From Gammaproteobacteria bacterium (lineage in GTDB: Bacteria; Pseudomonadota; Gammaproteobacteria; JAUZRS01), in contig JAUZSP010000008.1 in assembly GCA_030949385.1 (NCBI GenBank), forward strand, positions 124,001-188,000: 64,000 bases of DNA, in the 5' to 3' direction. Made by a program: the position numbers and the translations under genes. Below the pieces are notes generated by a model. That model was given only the letters and a program-made list of their open reading frames with translations. It was not told where the DNA came from and made no database searches. Positions 17,644 through 26,650 of this stretch are shown piece by piece (positions within the stretch are counted from its first letter, which is position 1; every line of letters begins with the position of its first letter).

Positions 17644-17802
17644 GTCTTTGTAGGTTTATTTGGGTTGCCTAAAGTTGGGGTGTGTTATGCGGCAGCGCAC
17701 CGCTTTGGGTGGCTTGATTTTAAAGCCCAGTGTTTCACCTTATACTTGCCAGAATATTAAAAGGTACTAAAATAGCCTCAACTCACACACCGTAAGAAAC
17801 TT

Positions 17803-18768
17803 ATGTCACTACAAGATTCGATTCTCACTTTAAAACAACATCTTACTGAATCCATTATCGGCCAACAGCGGTTGGTGGATCGTCTGTTAATTGCTCTGTT
17901 GGCCGACGGTCACTTGCTGGTGGAGGGTGCGCCAGGGCTAGCCAAGACTCGCGCCATTAATTTGCTCAGCGAGGGCATTGAGGCGGACTTCCAGCGTTTG
18001 CAGTTCACCCCCGATCTGCTGCCTGCGGATCTGACCGGCACGGAGATTTATCGTCCACAAGACGGCACCTTTGTCTTTCAAAAAGGACCGTTGTTTCATC
18101 ACTTGGTGCTGGCGGATGAGATCAACCGTGCGCCCGCCAAAGTGCAGGCGGCGCTGTTGGAGGCGATGGCGGAACGGCAAATCAGCGTTGGCAGCCAAAC
18201 CTACAAACTGCCGGAACTGTTTTTGGTTATGGCAACGCAAAACCCCATCGAACAAGAGGGAACCTACCCTTTGCCCGAAGCGCAACTGGATCGGTTTTTG
18301 ATGAAGGTCAAAGTGGGTTATCCCGATGCCGACAGTGAGGCGGCTATTTTACGTTTGGCACGCAACGAAGCGCGCAGCGATCAGCCGAGTAAACAGCCCC
18401 GCAGCGTATTGAGTCAAACGGATCTGTTTGCCGCTCGCCAAGAAGTGTTGCAGATTCACATGTCGGAGGCTTTGGAGCAGTACATTGTGCAGCTGATTTT
18501 GGCCACCCGTGATCCAGCACCTTATGGCGAAGATTTGGCGCGTTGGGTCGAGTTTGGTGCCAGCCCGCGCGCCACCATTGCCTTGGATCGTTGCGCTCGT
18601 GCCCATGCGTGGTTGCGCGGACAGGAGTACGTGGATCCCTTTGATGTGCAGTCGATGCTGTTTGATGTACTTCGCCATCGGGTGCTGCTCAATTACGAAG
18701 CGGAAGCCGATGGCATCACTCCCGACGACTTTATTCAACATCTGATCAATCGAGTGCCGGTGCCGTAA
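17803..18768 (+). CDS. MoxR-family AAA+ ATPase
   Basis: First gene of the bat operon. MoxR ATPases act as chaperone-like partners of VWA-domain proteins. The 321-residue product has Walker A VEGAPGLAKT, the MoxR-specific TPDLLPADLTGTEIY, Walker B LVLADEINRAPAKVQAALLE, sensor-1 MATQNPIEQEGTYPLPEAQL and a C-terminal lid (GASPRATIALDRCARAHAWL). It is cytoplasmic and overlaps or abuts the DUF58 gene. All six genes to 24708 are closely packed on one strand. Confidence 0.95.
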   Translation: MSLQDSILTLKQHLTESIIGQQRLVDRLLIALLADGHLLVEGAPGLAKTRAINLLSEGIEADFQRLQFTPDLLPADLTGTEIYRPQDGTFVFQKGPLFHHLVLADEINRAPAKVQAALLEAMAERQISVGSQTYKLPELFLVMATQNPIEQEGTYPLPEAQLDRFLMKVKVGYPDADSEAAILRLARNEARSDQPSKQPRSVLSQTDLFAARQEVLQIHMSEALEQYIVQLILATRDPAPYGEDLARWVEFGASPRATIALDRCARAHAWLRGQEYVDPFDVQSMLFDVLRHRVLLNYEAEADGITPDDFIQHLINRVPVP

Positions 18769-18770
18769 CG

Positions 18771-19697
18771 GTGCAAGATTTTTCGGCGGTGCGCATTGAC
18801 TCTGCGGATCTGATTGCGCTGCGACGGCAAGCGGCGGCGTTGCCCTTGCGAGCCGGTTCGATACGCGCACAGCGGGCGGGGCAGTATCGTTCGGCCTTTA
18901 AAGGCCGTGGCATGGAGTTCGATGAGGTGCGTCTCTATCAACCGGGCGATGACGTGCGCAGCCTCGATTGGCGAGTGACGGCGCGCACGGGCAAGCCTCA
19001 TACCAAACTGTTCAAAGAGGAGCGTGAGCGGCCCGTGCTGTTTTGGGTGGATCTGCGCGCGCCGATGTTTTTTGCCACTCGTGGGGTGTTTAAGTCGGTG
19101 CTGGCCAGTCGAGCGGCGGCGTTGTTGGCTTGGAGCGCTTTGGCGCACGGCGATCAGGTGGGCGGTCTGCTCTTTTCAGAGGAGGTACATCACGAGTGCC
19201 GCCCCAGTCGTGGCCAACGGGCGGTGCTGGCGCTGATTCGTCGGCTGCTGGATCACCCTTCGTGGCAGCAAAAGCAGAGAGAGAGCGGTGCGGAGTTGAG
19301 TTTGCAGCGGCCTTTGTCTCGGCTGCGGCAGGTGGCCAAACCGGGCAGTTTGATCTTTCTGCTCAGCGATTTTCGCGGTCTGGATCAAGCGGCGCAGCAG
19401 CATCTGGCCAATCTGGCCACCCACAACGATCTGGTACTGATCAATTTGTACGACCGTTTGGAGTCGCAGTTGCCGCAGGCCGGTGTGTATCGTTTGAGTG
19501 ACGGTGAGCGCGAGTTGAGTTTGGACAGCGGTGACTTGGCGCTGCGGGAGAGTTATCAGCAGCACTTTACCGAACGGACGACGCTGCTGGAAAAGATGAG
19601 CGCTCGTCACGGTTGCTCTCAACTCTCTTTGGCCACCGATGCAACTTTGTTGTCTGCACTGCAAACGGGGCTGGGTTTGGCACCCAGAAGGCTTTGA
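18771..19697 (+). CDS. DUF58 domain protein
   Basis: The 308-residue product has the DUF58 signature GRGMEFDEVRLYQPGDDVRS followed by LDWRVTARTGKPHTKLFKEE, and a von Willebrand-like fold after it (PVLFWVDLRAPMFFAT, LLSDFRG). DUF58 proteins nearly always follow a MoxR gene and are thought to pair with it. The reading frame begins three bases after the moxR stop. The start is GTG or another alternative codon, so the N-terminus is uncertain by a few residues. Confidence 0.9.
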   Translation: MQDFSAVRIDSADLIALRRQAAALPLRAGSIRAQRAGQYRSAFKGRGMEFDEVRLYQPGDDVRSLDWRVTARTGKPHTKLFKEERERPVLFWVDLRAPMFFATRGVFKSVLASRAAALLAWSALAHGDQVGGLLFSEEVHHECRPSRGQRAVLALIRRLLDHPSWQQKQRESGAELSLQRPLSRLRQVAKPGSLIFLLSDFRGLDQAAQQHLANLATHNDLVLINLYDRLESQLPQAGVYRLSDGERELSLDSGDLALRESYQQHFTERTTLLEKMSARHGCSQLSLATDATLLSALQTGLGLAPRRL

Positions 19698-19698
19698 T

Positions 19699-20193
19699 AT
19701 GCCCACTGAATTGAATTTACGCGACATTGTGTTGGCTGACTCCGTCAGTGCATGGCCTCCGGCTCTGGGCTGGTGGTTGTTGCTGGCATTGTTGCTGTTG
19801 ATCACAGGTTTGGGTTGGTGGTTCTACCGACGTTATCAGCAGGCGGCGTTAAAACGAGTGGCTTTGGCGGAGTTTGCGCGCTTGCGAGGTCGGTTTGAGT
19901 CGGATGCTCTGCTGCCGCCGTTGGTGGCGGAGTTGTCGATTTTTCTGCGCCGTGTTTGTTTGAGCCTGCCTGCGTATCAAGCAGAGGCCTGTGCGGGGGT
20001 GCAGGGTGAGGCTTGGTTGCGATTTTTGGATGAGGCTTTGGGAGGCAGGGAGTTTCAGCAGGGTGCGGGACGGTTGCTGCTACAGGCTCCTTACGCCGCT
20101 CAAATTGATCCAAAGAGTGACGTTCACGGCCTGTTGCAGTTGGTGCAATGCTGGCTGCTGGTGTTGCCGTGGACGAAAAAGGAGCCGTCATGA
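19699..20193 (+). CDS. DUF4381 domain membrane protein
   Basis: The start at 19699 (MPTELNLRDIVLADSVSAWP) follows the DUF58 stop by one base. The N-terminal motif RDI-x10-WPPALGWW and one membrane helix (LLLALLLLITGLGWWFYRRY) are the DUF4381 pattern. The cytoplasmic C-terminal part is helical (LVAELSIFLRRVCLSL). The product has 164 residues. This protein is a standard member of proteobacterial MoxR-Bat operons; its role is unknown. Confidence 0.88.
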   Translation: MPTELNLRDIVLADSVSAWPPALGWWLLLALLLLITGLGWWFYRRYQQAALKRVALAEFARLRGRFESDALLPPLVAELSIFLRRVCLSLPAYQAEACAGVQGEAWLRFLDEALGGREFQQGAGRLLLQAPYAAQIDPKSDVHGLLQLVQCWLLVLPWTKKEPS

Positions 20194-21185
20194 TTCATTT
20201 TGAGTGGCCTTGGTTGCTGTTGGTGCTGCCGTTGCCGTGGTTGGTGCGGCGTTTTTTGCCGCCGGTCTCGGTGTCACAGGCGGCGTTGAAGGTGCCTTTT
20301 TTAGCTGATTTTGATGCGGCGAGCGGTCGGCGAGCGGTGGTGGCTGAGAGGCGTTGGCCGCTGTGGCTGGCGCTGCTGGCGTGGCTGTTGTTGGTGCTGG
20401 CTGCTGCGCGTCCGGAGTGGATGGGAGAGCCGATTTTATTGCCACAAAGCGGCCGGGATCTGCTCTTGGCGGTGGATCTGTCGGGCAGTATGCAAGAGGA
20501 TGATTTTGAGATTGGCGGTCGGCGGGTGGATCGTTTGACCGCCACCAAACGGGTGGCGGGGGAGTTTATTCAGCGTCGTGAAGGGGATCGTATCGGCCTG
20601 ATTTTGTTTGGTGCGCAGGCCTATGTGCAAGTGCCGTTGACCTTTGATCGAGAGACGGTGCTGACCCTGTTGTATGAATCGGCCATCGGTTTGGCAGGCA
20701 AAGAGACCGCCATTGGTGACGCCATCGGTTTGGCGGTTAAACGTTTGCAGGGGGTGGAGAGTGAACGTCGAGTGTTGATTTTGCTCACCGATGGGGCGAA
20801 TACCGCCGGTGAAGTGGCTCCGCTGAAAGCCGCCGAGTTGGCCGCAGAAAAGGGGTTAAAAATTTACACCATCGGCGTGGGAGCCACGGAGAAAGAGGTG
20901 CGCAGTCTGTTCGGTACCCGAAGAGTCAACCCCTCGCGGGATCTGGATGAAAAGACCCTACGCGCCATTGCAAAACAGACGCAGGGGCGTTATTTTCGCG
21001 CGCGGAACACGCAAGAGTTGCAGCAGATTTATCGTCTCTTGGATGAGTTGGAGCCGAGTGATGGTGAAGCGATCCGGTATCGTCCGCGCAGCGCGCTCTA
21101 TCCATGGTTGCTGTTGGCGGTGTTGTTGTTGTTGTTGTTGTTGTTGTTGGCGCTGCCATTGTTGTTGCGTGAGGGCAAGAACTGA
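20190..21185 (+). CDS. batA: VWA domain membrane protein BatA
   Basis: The start at 20190 (MIHFEWPWLLLVLPLPWLVR) has AAGGAG upstream and overlaps the DUF4381 stop. The product has 331 residues: two N-terminal membrane helices, a von Willebrand A domain with the MIDAS motif DLSGSMQ, GDRIGLILFG and LTDGANTAGE, and a C-terminal membrane helix. That last helix is encoded by a run of nine TTG codons at 21123-21149, an unusual microsatellite. BatA proteins are anchored in the inner membrane with the VWA domain in the periplasm and are linked to oxidative-stress or envelope fitness. Confidence 0.92.
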   Translation: MIHFEWPWLLLVLPLPWLVRRFLPPVSVSQAALKVPFLADFDAASGRRAVVAERRWPLWLALLAWLLLVLAAARPEWMGEPILLPQSGRDLLLAVDLSGSMQEDDFEIGGRRVDRLTATKRVAGEFIQRREGDRIGLILFGAQAYVQVPLTFDRETVLTLLYESAIGLAGKETAIGDAIGLAVKRLQGVESERRVLILLTDGANTAGEVAPLKAAELAAEKGLKIYTIGVGATEKEVRSLFGTRRVNPSRDLDEKTLRAIAKQTQGRYFRARNTQELQQIYRLLDELEPSDGEAIRYRPRSALYPWLLLAVLLLLLLLLLALPLLLREGKN

Positions 21186-23029
21186 TGTGGGAGCGCTGGC
21201 AGGAATTCCATTTTTTACGGCCTTTCTGGTTGCTGTTGTTGCCGATTTTGGCGGGTTTGTTGGTGTGGTGGTGGCAACATCGACGGCAGGCAGGCAGTTG
21301 GAGTGCGGTGGTGGAGCCGCAGTTGCTGCCCCATCTGTTGACCCACCAGATGGGCAAGGCCTCCTCTTGGCCGCTGGTGGCGATGATGTTGGCGGGAGTG
21401 TTGATGATTTTGGCGTTGGCAGGCCCCGCTTGGCAGCGTTTGTCACAGCCGCTGTTTCGTCAGCAGTCGGCTTTGGTGATTTTGTGGGATCTCTCTCGTT
21501 CCATGTTGAGTACCGATTTGTCGCCTAATCGTCTGCAAAAAGCCCGCTTTAAACTGTTGGATTTGCTGCACCAACGCAAGGAAGGGCAGACGGCGCTGGT
21601 GGTGTTTGCGGGCAGTGCCTACACCGTGACTCCTTTGACGGAAGATGTGTTGACCATCGAAGCGATGTTGAGCAGTTTGCACCCCGATTTGATGCCCAAT
21701 CAGGGCAGCCGCCCTGAGTTGGCCATTGCAAAAGCCGTTGAGCTGTTTCAGCAAGGCGGTATTTTGCACGGTCAAGTGCTGTTGTTGACCGACAGTGACA
21801 CGTTGGCGGCGGTGACGGCAGCAAGAGAATTGAAAAAGAGCGGTCACCGATTGTCAGTTTTGGCGGTGGGTACGGTTCAGGGCGCACCGATTCCTCGCGC
21901 GCAAGGCGGTTTTATCAAAGATGCGCAGGGCAATATTGTTTTGCCAGGCTTGAACGAAACCGTTTTGCGGCGGGTTGCTGCTGCTGGTGGCGGTCTTTAT
22001 CAGAGTTTGAGTTTGGGCGACCAAGATTTGCAACGTCTACAGAGTCTCTGGATTAGCAGCCATAAAGAGATGAGTGAGAGTCAAGCGCAGTTTGATCAGT
22101 GGCAAGAGGAAGGGCCGTGGTTGCTGCTGTTGGTCTTGCCCTTGGCGGCTTTGGTGTTTCGGCGTGGTTATTTGCTGTTGCTGGTGTTTCTAGTGCCCTA
22201 TGCGCCGCCCAGTTCGGCTCTGAGTTGGGATGAGTTGTGGCTTAATCAAGAGCAGCAGGCGAAACAGGCTTTTGATCAGGGGCAATTTGAGCGGGCTGGC
22301 AAGGGGTTTTCTGATCCCAATTGGCGTGGTGCAGCTGATTATAGAGCCGGAAAATTTGAGCAATCGTTGCAAAATTGGCAGAGCTCGGAGGGTGCGCAAG
22401 GATTTTACAATCGCGGCAATGCTTTGGCGCGTTTGGGAAAATTGCCCGAAGCGGTGAAGGCCTATGAAGAGGCACTGAAAAAGCAGCCTGAATTTGAGGA
22501 TGCTGAGTTTAATTTGGCTCAAGTCAAAGCGGCGCTGAAAAAACAGCAACAAGAACAGCAACAAAAACAAGATAAAGATAAACAGCAGCAGGACGGCGAT
22601 CAAGAGCAGAGCAACGATCAGCAGCAGGGTTCTGGAGGTCAGCAAGATCAGCAGAGCGAACAGGAATTGTCGCAGTCAAAACAGGATCAATCTCAGAAGC
22701 CTGATGCACAAAACCCGAGTGATTCCGAGTCTCAGGAGTCGGAGCAGCAGGCTGAAGAGAAAACATCCGATCAACAATCGGATCGACAAACCGAGCCTGA
22801 AAAACAGTCAGCAGAGTCGCTAGAAAAGGCCGAGGCTGCTGAAAAAGAGGCTGAGGCTACAGAACAACAAGCCAGTCAGCAGCAGTTGACTTCAGAACAG
22901 CAGGAGCAGCAGTTGGCTAATGAGCAGTGGTTGCGCCGCATTCCCGATGATCCGGCTGGTCTGCTGCGGCGTAAATTTCTCTATCAATATCGACAACAGG
23001 ACGGGCAACCGACAGAGCAGTCATGGTAA
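21185..23029 (+). CDS. batB: BatB-BatC fusion: VWA domain plus TPR protein
   Basis: The 614-residue product combines two functions that are separate genes in Bacteroides-type bat operons. Residues 1-320 are BatB-like: membrane helices, a VWA MIDAS motif DLSRSMLST, and VVFAGSAYTVTPLT. After another membrane pair (LLLVLPLAALVFRRGYLLLL) comes a BatC-like TPR region (FYNRGNALARLGKLPEAVKA, YEEALKKQPEFEDAEFNLAQ). A long Gln/Glu/Lys/Ser-rich tail of about 130 residues follows, ending in a conserved RRIPDDPAGLLRRKFLYQY. This fused layout is common in proteobacteria. It overlaps batA by one base and batD by seven. Confidence 0.92.
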   Translation: MWERWQEFHFLRPFWLLLLPILAGLLVWWWQHRRQAGSWSAVVEPQLLPHLLTHQMGKASSWPLVAMMLAGVLMILALAGPAWQRLSQPLFRQQSALVILWDLSRSMLSTDLSPNRLQKARFKLLDLLHQRKEGQTALVVFAGSAYTVTPLTEDVLTIEAMLSSLHPDLMPNQGSRPELAIAKAVELFQQGGILHGQVLLLTDSDTLAAVTAARELKKSGHRLSVLAVGTVQGAPIPRAQGGFIKDAQGNIVLPGLNETVLRRVAAAGGGLYQSLSLGDQDLQRLQSLWISSHKEMSESQAQFDQWQEEGPWLLLLVLPLAALVFRRGYLLLLVFLVPYAPPSSALSWDELWLNQEQQAKQAFDQGQFERAGKGFSDPNWRGAADYRAGKFEQSLQNWQSSEGAQGFYNRGNALARLGKLPEAVKAYEEALKKQPEFEDAEFNLAQVKAALKKQQQEQQQKQDKDKQQQDGDQEQSNDQQQGSGGQQDQQSEQELSQSKQDQSQKPDAQNPSDSESQESEQQAEEKTSDQQSDRQTEPEKQSAESLEKAEAAEKEAEATEQQASQQQLTSEQQEQQLANEQWLRRIPDDPAGLLRRKFLYQYRQQDGQPTEQSW

Positions 23030-24708
23030 AAATCAATCTTCTTACGGTGCTGTTGTGGTTTGGCATCGGTTGGGCCAATGCCGCCGAAATCAGCGCCTAT
23101 CTGACGCCGAAAAAAGTACCTCTAAACGAATCGTTTCAGTTGGTGGTGGAGGCCAAAGGCAATCTGGATGAAGAGCCGGATTGGCAGCCATTGGAGAAGA
23201 ATTTTGAAATTATCTCCAACAGTCGCAGCCAGCAGATCTCTCTGATCAATGGGCGCAGCAGCCGTTCGGTGCGTTGGACATTGACTCTGATGGCAAAAAA
23301 AACCGGTCTGGTGATGTTGCCTGCCATCGCTTTTGGTCGAGATGATTCTCCGGCGCTGGTGCTGGAGGTCAGTAAACCAGCTCAACAACAGGGCGGCGCT
23401 GCTAATGGATCGGTGTTTGTGGAGCTAACGGCGGATAAAAAAGAGCTCTACTTGCAGCAGCAGTTGTTGTTGACGGTGAAATTGTGGCGGCGGATTAATC
23501 TCAGCAGTGCGACGTTGAGTGAACCGGAGTTGAGTGGTCTGGATGCGGTGCTTGAGCGCTTGGGCGAAGATCGTGAGTTTGAGCAGTTCAGCCAAGGAGA
23601 GCGATACAAAGTCATTGAGCGCCGTTATGCGGTTTTTCCGCAGCAGAGTGGAACGATGATGATTGAGCCGATTACCTTTCAAGGTGCTTTGGTGGAGCGA
23701 CGGGGTTTTTTTGATCCCTTTGCCAGTTCTGGACGACAGATTGTAAAACGTTCTAATGGTTTGAGTGTTGAGGTCAAAGGCATTCCTGACTCGGTTCAGG
23801 GTGTGGCGTGGTTGCCGAGCCGTCGTTTGCAGTTGTTGGAGAGTTGGCCGCAGAGTCCGGCTACCATTCGAGTCGGTGAGTCGTTGACGCGCACTGTGGC
23901 GATTATGGCGGAAGGGCTGACCGCAGCGCAGCTGCCTAATCTTGACTTGATAATGCCAGCAGGGTTGCGGGCCTATCCTGATCAGCCGATCTTGAAAGAT
24001 CAGCAGAGTGACACGGGCATTACCGGCGTGCGTCAGCAGAAAGTGGCGTTGGTGGCGCAAAAATCGGGTGACTATCGTTTGCCTGCGATTGAGCTTCGCT
24101 GGTGGAACAGTGACACACAAACGTTGGAGACGGCACGTCTGCCGGAGCGTTTGATTCGGGTTTTGCCTGAAAAAGGGGCTGTTTCTGCTTCAGAAAAAAC
24201 TGAGGAAGCCGATACCGCTTTGATTGCTCCCTCTGCGCTGGTGCAATCATCGAGTTTACAGGCGGATAAAAAGACACTTCTTTTTTGGCAAGGGCTTGTT
24301 CTGTTTTTGGCTTTAGGTTGGTTTTTAACCCTTATTTTTTGTTGGTTGAAATCAGGTCAACGCGCCCCCGCTGTTAAGGCAAAAAAATCGACGACAAAAA
24401 TTCAGACGCTGTTAAAAGAAGTGGACAAAGCTGCCGGAAAAAACCAAGCGAAAAACTGTAAAATACGGTTGTTACAGTGGGCTGAGTTGCAGTGGCCGCA
24501 GTTGTCGTTGTGCAGTTTAAGCGCCGTGGCCGAGCAGGTTCCTAAACCTTTGAGAGAAGCTATTTTGGATCTTAATCGGGTTTTATATCAGGCTGAATCT
24601 GATTGGAATGGCGCTGTATTACAGCAGGCGTTAAAAACCTTTGTGTTGAAAAATAAGTCGGCTAAAAAAGAGCCTGCGGCTTTATCTCCGCTCTATTCTG
24701 CCGATTAA
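23023..24708 (+). CDS. batD: BatD-like oxygen-tolerance family protein
   Basis: The 561-residue product has a signal peptide (LLWFGIGWANA), then repeated beta-sandwich domains. AYLTPKKVPLNESFQLVVEA and RSVRWTLTLMAKKTGLVMLP match the BAT-protein pattern. A membrane helix lies near residue 425 (GLVLFLALGWFLTLIFCWL), with a short cytoplasmic tail. It is the last gene of the bat operon and overlaps batB. BatD is expected to sit in the periplasm and interact with BatA and BatB. Confidence 0.9.
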   Translation: MVKINLLTVLLWFGIGWANAAEISAYLTPKKVPLNESFQLVVEAKGNLDEEPDWQPLEKNFEIISNSRSQQISLINGRSSRSVRWTLTLMAKKTGLVMLPAIAFGRDDSPALVLEVSKPAQQQGGAANGSVFVELTADKKELYLQQQLLLTVKLWRRINLSSATLSEPELSGLDAVLERLGEDREFEQFSQGERYKVIERRYAVFPQQSGTMMIEPITFQGALVERRGFFDPFASSGRQIVKRSNGLSVEVKGIPDSVQGVAWLPSRRLQLLESWPQSPATIRVGESLTRTVAIMAEGLTAAQLPNLDLIMPAGLRAYPDQPILKDQQSDTGITGVRQQKVALVAQKSGDYRLPAIELRWWNSDTQTLETARLPERLIRVLPEKGAVSASEKTEEADTALIAPSALVQSSSLQADKKTLLFWQGLVLFLALGWFLTLIFCWLKSGQRAPAVKAKKSTTKIQTLLKEVDKAAGKNQAKNCKIRLLQWAELQWPQLSLCSLSAVAEQVPKPLREAILDLNRVLYQAESDWNGAVLQQALKTFVLKNKSAKKEPAALSPLYSAD

Positions 24709-24807
24709 TATTGTCTTCCCTTTCCCAGATAAATAATTCCTTGTTGTTTTATGGTCTTAATTTTGTAGCACCTCCTCTTAATAGGGTTGTTATGAGGTGG
24801 GTTTATT

Positions 24808-26097
24808 ATGCTTAAATCAAATATTTTGCTGGTGGATGATGATGATTTCACTCGTCGTCTGGTGCGTAAATCACTGTTCAAAGCCGGTCACAATGTGATT
24901 GATCGAAACTGTGGTCAGGCGGCTCTGCGCGTCGTTGAGCAGCAGCGTATTGATCTGCTTTTGCTGGATGTGCAGATGCCGGAAATGGACGGTTTTGAGG
25001 TCTGTGCTCGTTTGCGTGGCAGTAAAAAACACCGACGTTTGCCGATTGTGATGTTGACCAGTTTGGATGATTTGGATTCGGTAACTGAGGCTTTTGAAGC
25101 GGGGGCGACGGATTTTATTACCAAGCCGATCAATATTCGTCTGTTAAACGAGCGGGTTAAATATTCGCTGCGTACTCACGCCATGACTCAAGAGTTATTG
25201 CGCAACAAACAGTTGTTGGTACACGCGCAACGCATTGCCGGTTTGGGTTATTTGGAGTTCGATCTGTTGGCCAAAGTGGTGACGGTTTCCGGTGAGGCGC
25301 GGCGGATTTTTGGCTGGCAAGCGCAATGTACCCAGATCAGTTTTTCCAGTGGCCTGTCTCAAGTGGTGCAAGAGGATGTAGCAAAAATAGAGCGAGCCAT
25401 TGAACGGGTCTTCCGGCGTAAAAGCTCATGCGAAGTAGAGTATCGCATTGTGCGTAACAGTGGCGAGGAGCGTTGGCTGCGGATGAAGTTGGAGATTTTG
25501 GATTTGGATCTGGGCAATGACTCTAAATTGCTCGGCATTGTTGAGGACATTACGGAGCGTAAACGCCAGCACGACGATATTATGCAGCGGGCGTTGTACG
25601 ACGGTTTGACTCATCTGCCCAATCGGGAGCTGTTGAATAATCGTTTGCATAAAGCGTTGCAGAGTGCAAAACGCAATACGACTTCGGTGGCGGTGCTGTT
25701 TTTGGATTTGGATAATTTTAAACAGGTTAATGATCGTTACGGTCATGGGGTGGGGGATGATCTGCTCAAGAGCGTGGCGCACTGTCTGCGAGAAAACATG
25801 CGTAAAAGCGATACGGCGGCTCGTTTTGGTGGCGATGAATTTGTCTGCTTGTTGCCGAACATTGAACCGCCTCTGGGGGCGATGACGTTGGCAGAGAACT
25901 TGTTGGCGCGATTGACCGAGACGATTCAAACATTGCCTTATCAGGCCGAGGTCACGGTCAGCATTGGGGTGGCGATTTATCCTGAGGATGCAGACGGTTT
26001 GGAGGCATTGATTCGTTGTGCTGATGAAGCGATGTATCACTCCAAAGCTAATGGTAAAAACCAAATTTGTCGCTTTTTGAAGCGAGTCACAGTTTGA
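24808..26097 (+). CDS. Response regulator-PAS-GGDEF diguanylate cyclase
   Basis: Makes cyclic di-GMP from two GTP under control of a receiver domain. The 429-residue product has a receiver at residues 5-120 (VDDDDFTRRLVRKSLFKAG, phospho-acceptor in LLLDVQMPEMDG, TKPINIRLL), a PAS/PAC region at about 140-255 (VEYRIVRNSGEERWLRMKL, GIVEDITERKR) and a GGDEF domain with the active-site ARFGGDEFVCL. An RxxD inhibitory site (RKSD) lies five residues before GGDEF, so product inhibition is likely. There is no EAL domain. The partner kinase is not encoded here. The gene is about 100 bases past batD and probably separately transcribed. Confidence 0.93.
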   Translation: MLKSNILLVDDDDFTRRLVRKSLFKAGHNVIDRNCGQAALRVVEQQRIDLLLLDVQMPEMDGFEVCARLRGSKKHRRLPIVMLTSLDDLDSVTEAFEAGATDFITKPINIRLLNERVKYSLRTHAMTQELLRNKQLLVHAQRIAGLGYLEFDLLAKVVTVSGEARRIFGWQAQCTQISFSSGLSQVVQEDVAKIERAIERVFRRKSSCEVEYRIVRNSGEERWLRMKLEILDLDLGNDSKLLGIVEDITERKRQHDDIMQRALYDGLTHLPNRELLNNRLHKALQSAKRNTTSVAVLFLDLDNFKQVNDRYGHGVGDDLLKSVAHCLRENMRKSDTAARFGGDEFVCLLPNIEPPLGAMTLAENLLARLTETIQTLPYQAEVTVSIGVAIYPEDADGLEALIRCADEAMYHSKANGKNQICRFLKRVTV

Positions 26098-26140
26098 TAA
26101 GGTTGAACCTTTGTTGTGAATTGCAGACGAAGGAAAACAG

Positions 26141-26551
26141 TTGAATTTGTTCTTAATCGGATTATCATTGCCGCCCATGAAAATATGGATCAAACAGGTT
26201 TTAGGTTTTGTGTTGGTATTACAGCTGGTGCTGTTGCCGCATCAGGGTGCCTTTGCAAATTTGTTTGAGCTGCCTTCAGCTGCGATGAGCATGGAGCAGA
26301 TGCAGCGTATTGATGTGGCTGCCAAGGATGCAGGCATGATGAACGCAATGGATTGTATGCAAGAGCATAATATGAGCGGCGGCGATTGTACGGATCACAA
26401 TTGCCCTTCATGCCAATGTGCTTCTTGTCTGTTGTTGCCTCTGTTTCAACCTCAAGTACATCTTTATAATTCCGTTCTTGCGGCTCGGTTTATTCTGCAC
26501 GATTTTTCTTCCCTTGCACTGGAGGGGCTCTATCGTCCTCCTCGGCTTTAG
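26141..26551 (+). CDS. Cys/Met-rich exported protein of the copper cluster
   Basis: A TTG start at 26141 has AAGGA well placed before it; an ATG at 26177 is an alternative. A signal peptide (VLGFVLVLQLVLLPHQGAFA) is followed by many potential copper ligands: MSMEQMQRI, GMMNAMDCMQEHNM and DHNCPSCQCASC. The C-terminus ends in YRPPRL, as in CopL/DUF2946-type small copper-associated proteins. It lies directly upstream of copA on the same strand. A role in copper sensing or binding is inferred from ligands and context. Confidence 0.65.
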   Translation: MNLFLIGLSLPPMKIWIKQVLGFVLVLQLVLLPHQGAFANLFELPSAAMSMEQMQRIDVAAKDAGMMNAMDCMQEHNMSGGDCTDHNCPSCQCASCLLLPLFQPQVHLYNSVLAARFILHDFSSLALEGLYRPPRL

Positions 26552-26650
26552 TCCTCTCTTGTTGTTGCGCCTAATACCTTAGGCTTTTCTCATTTTGTAA
26601 CATCAATAAGCGGCGTTATTGTGTCTGCTTGTTGTGCAAGGAATTTATGT

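Noticed and set aside
22190-22645. Minus-strand hydrophobic frame inside the BatB-BatC gene
   Set aside because: Antisense to Gln/Lys-rich codons, which read as Leu/Phe on the other strand.
22540-22920. Gln/Glu-rich repeats as a separate repeat element
   Set aside because: It is the low-complexity tail of the BatB-BatC protein in an unbroken frame.
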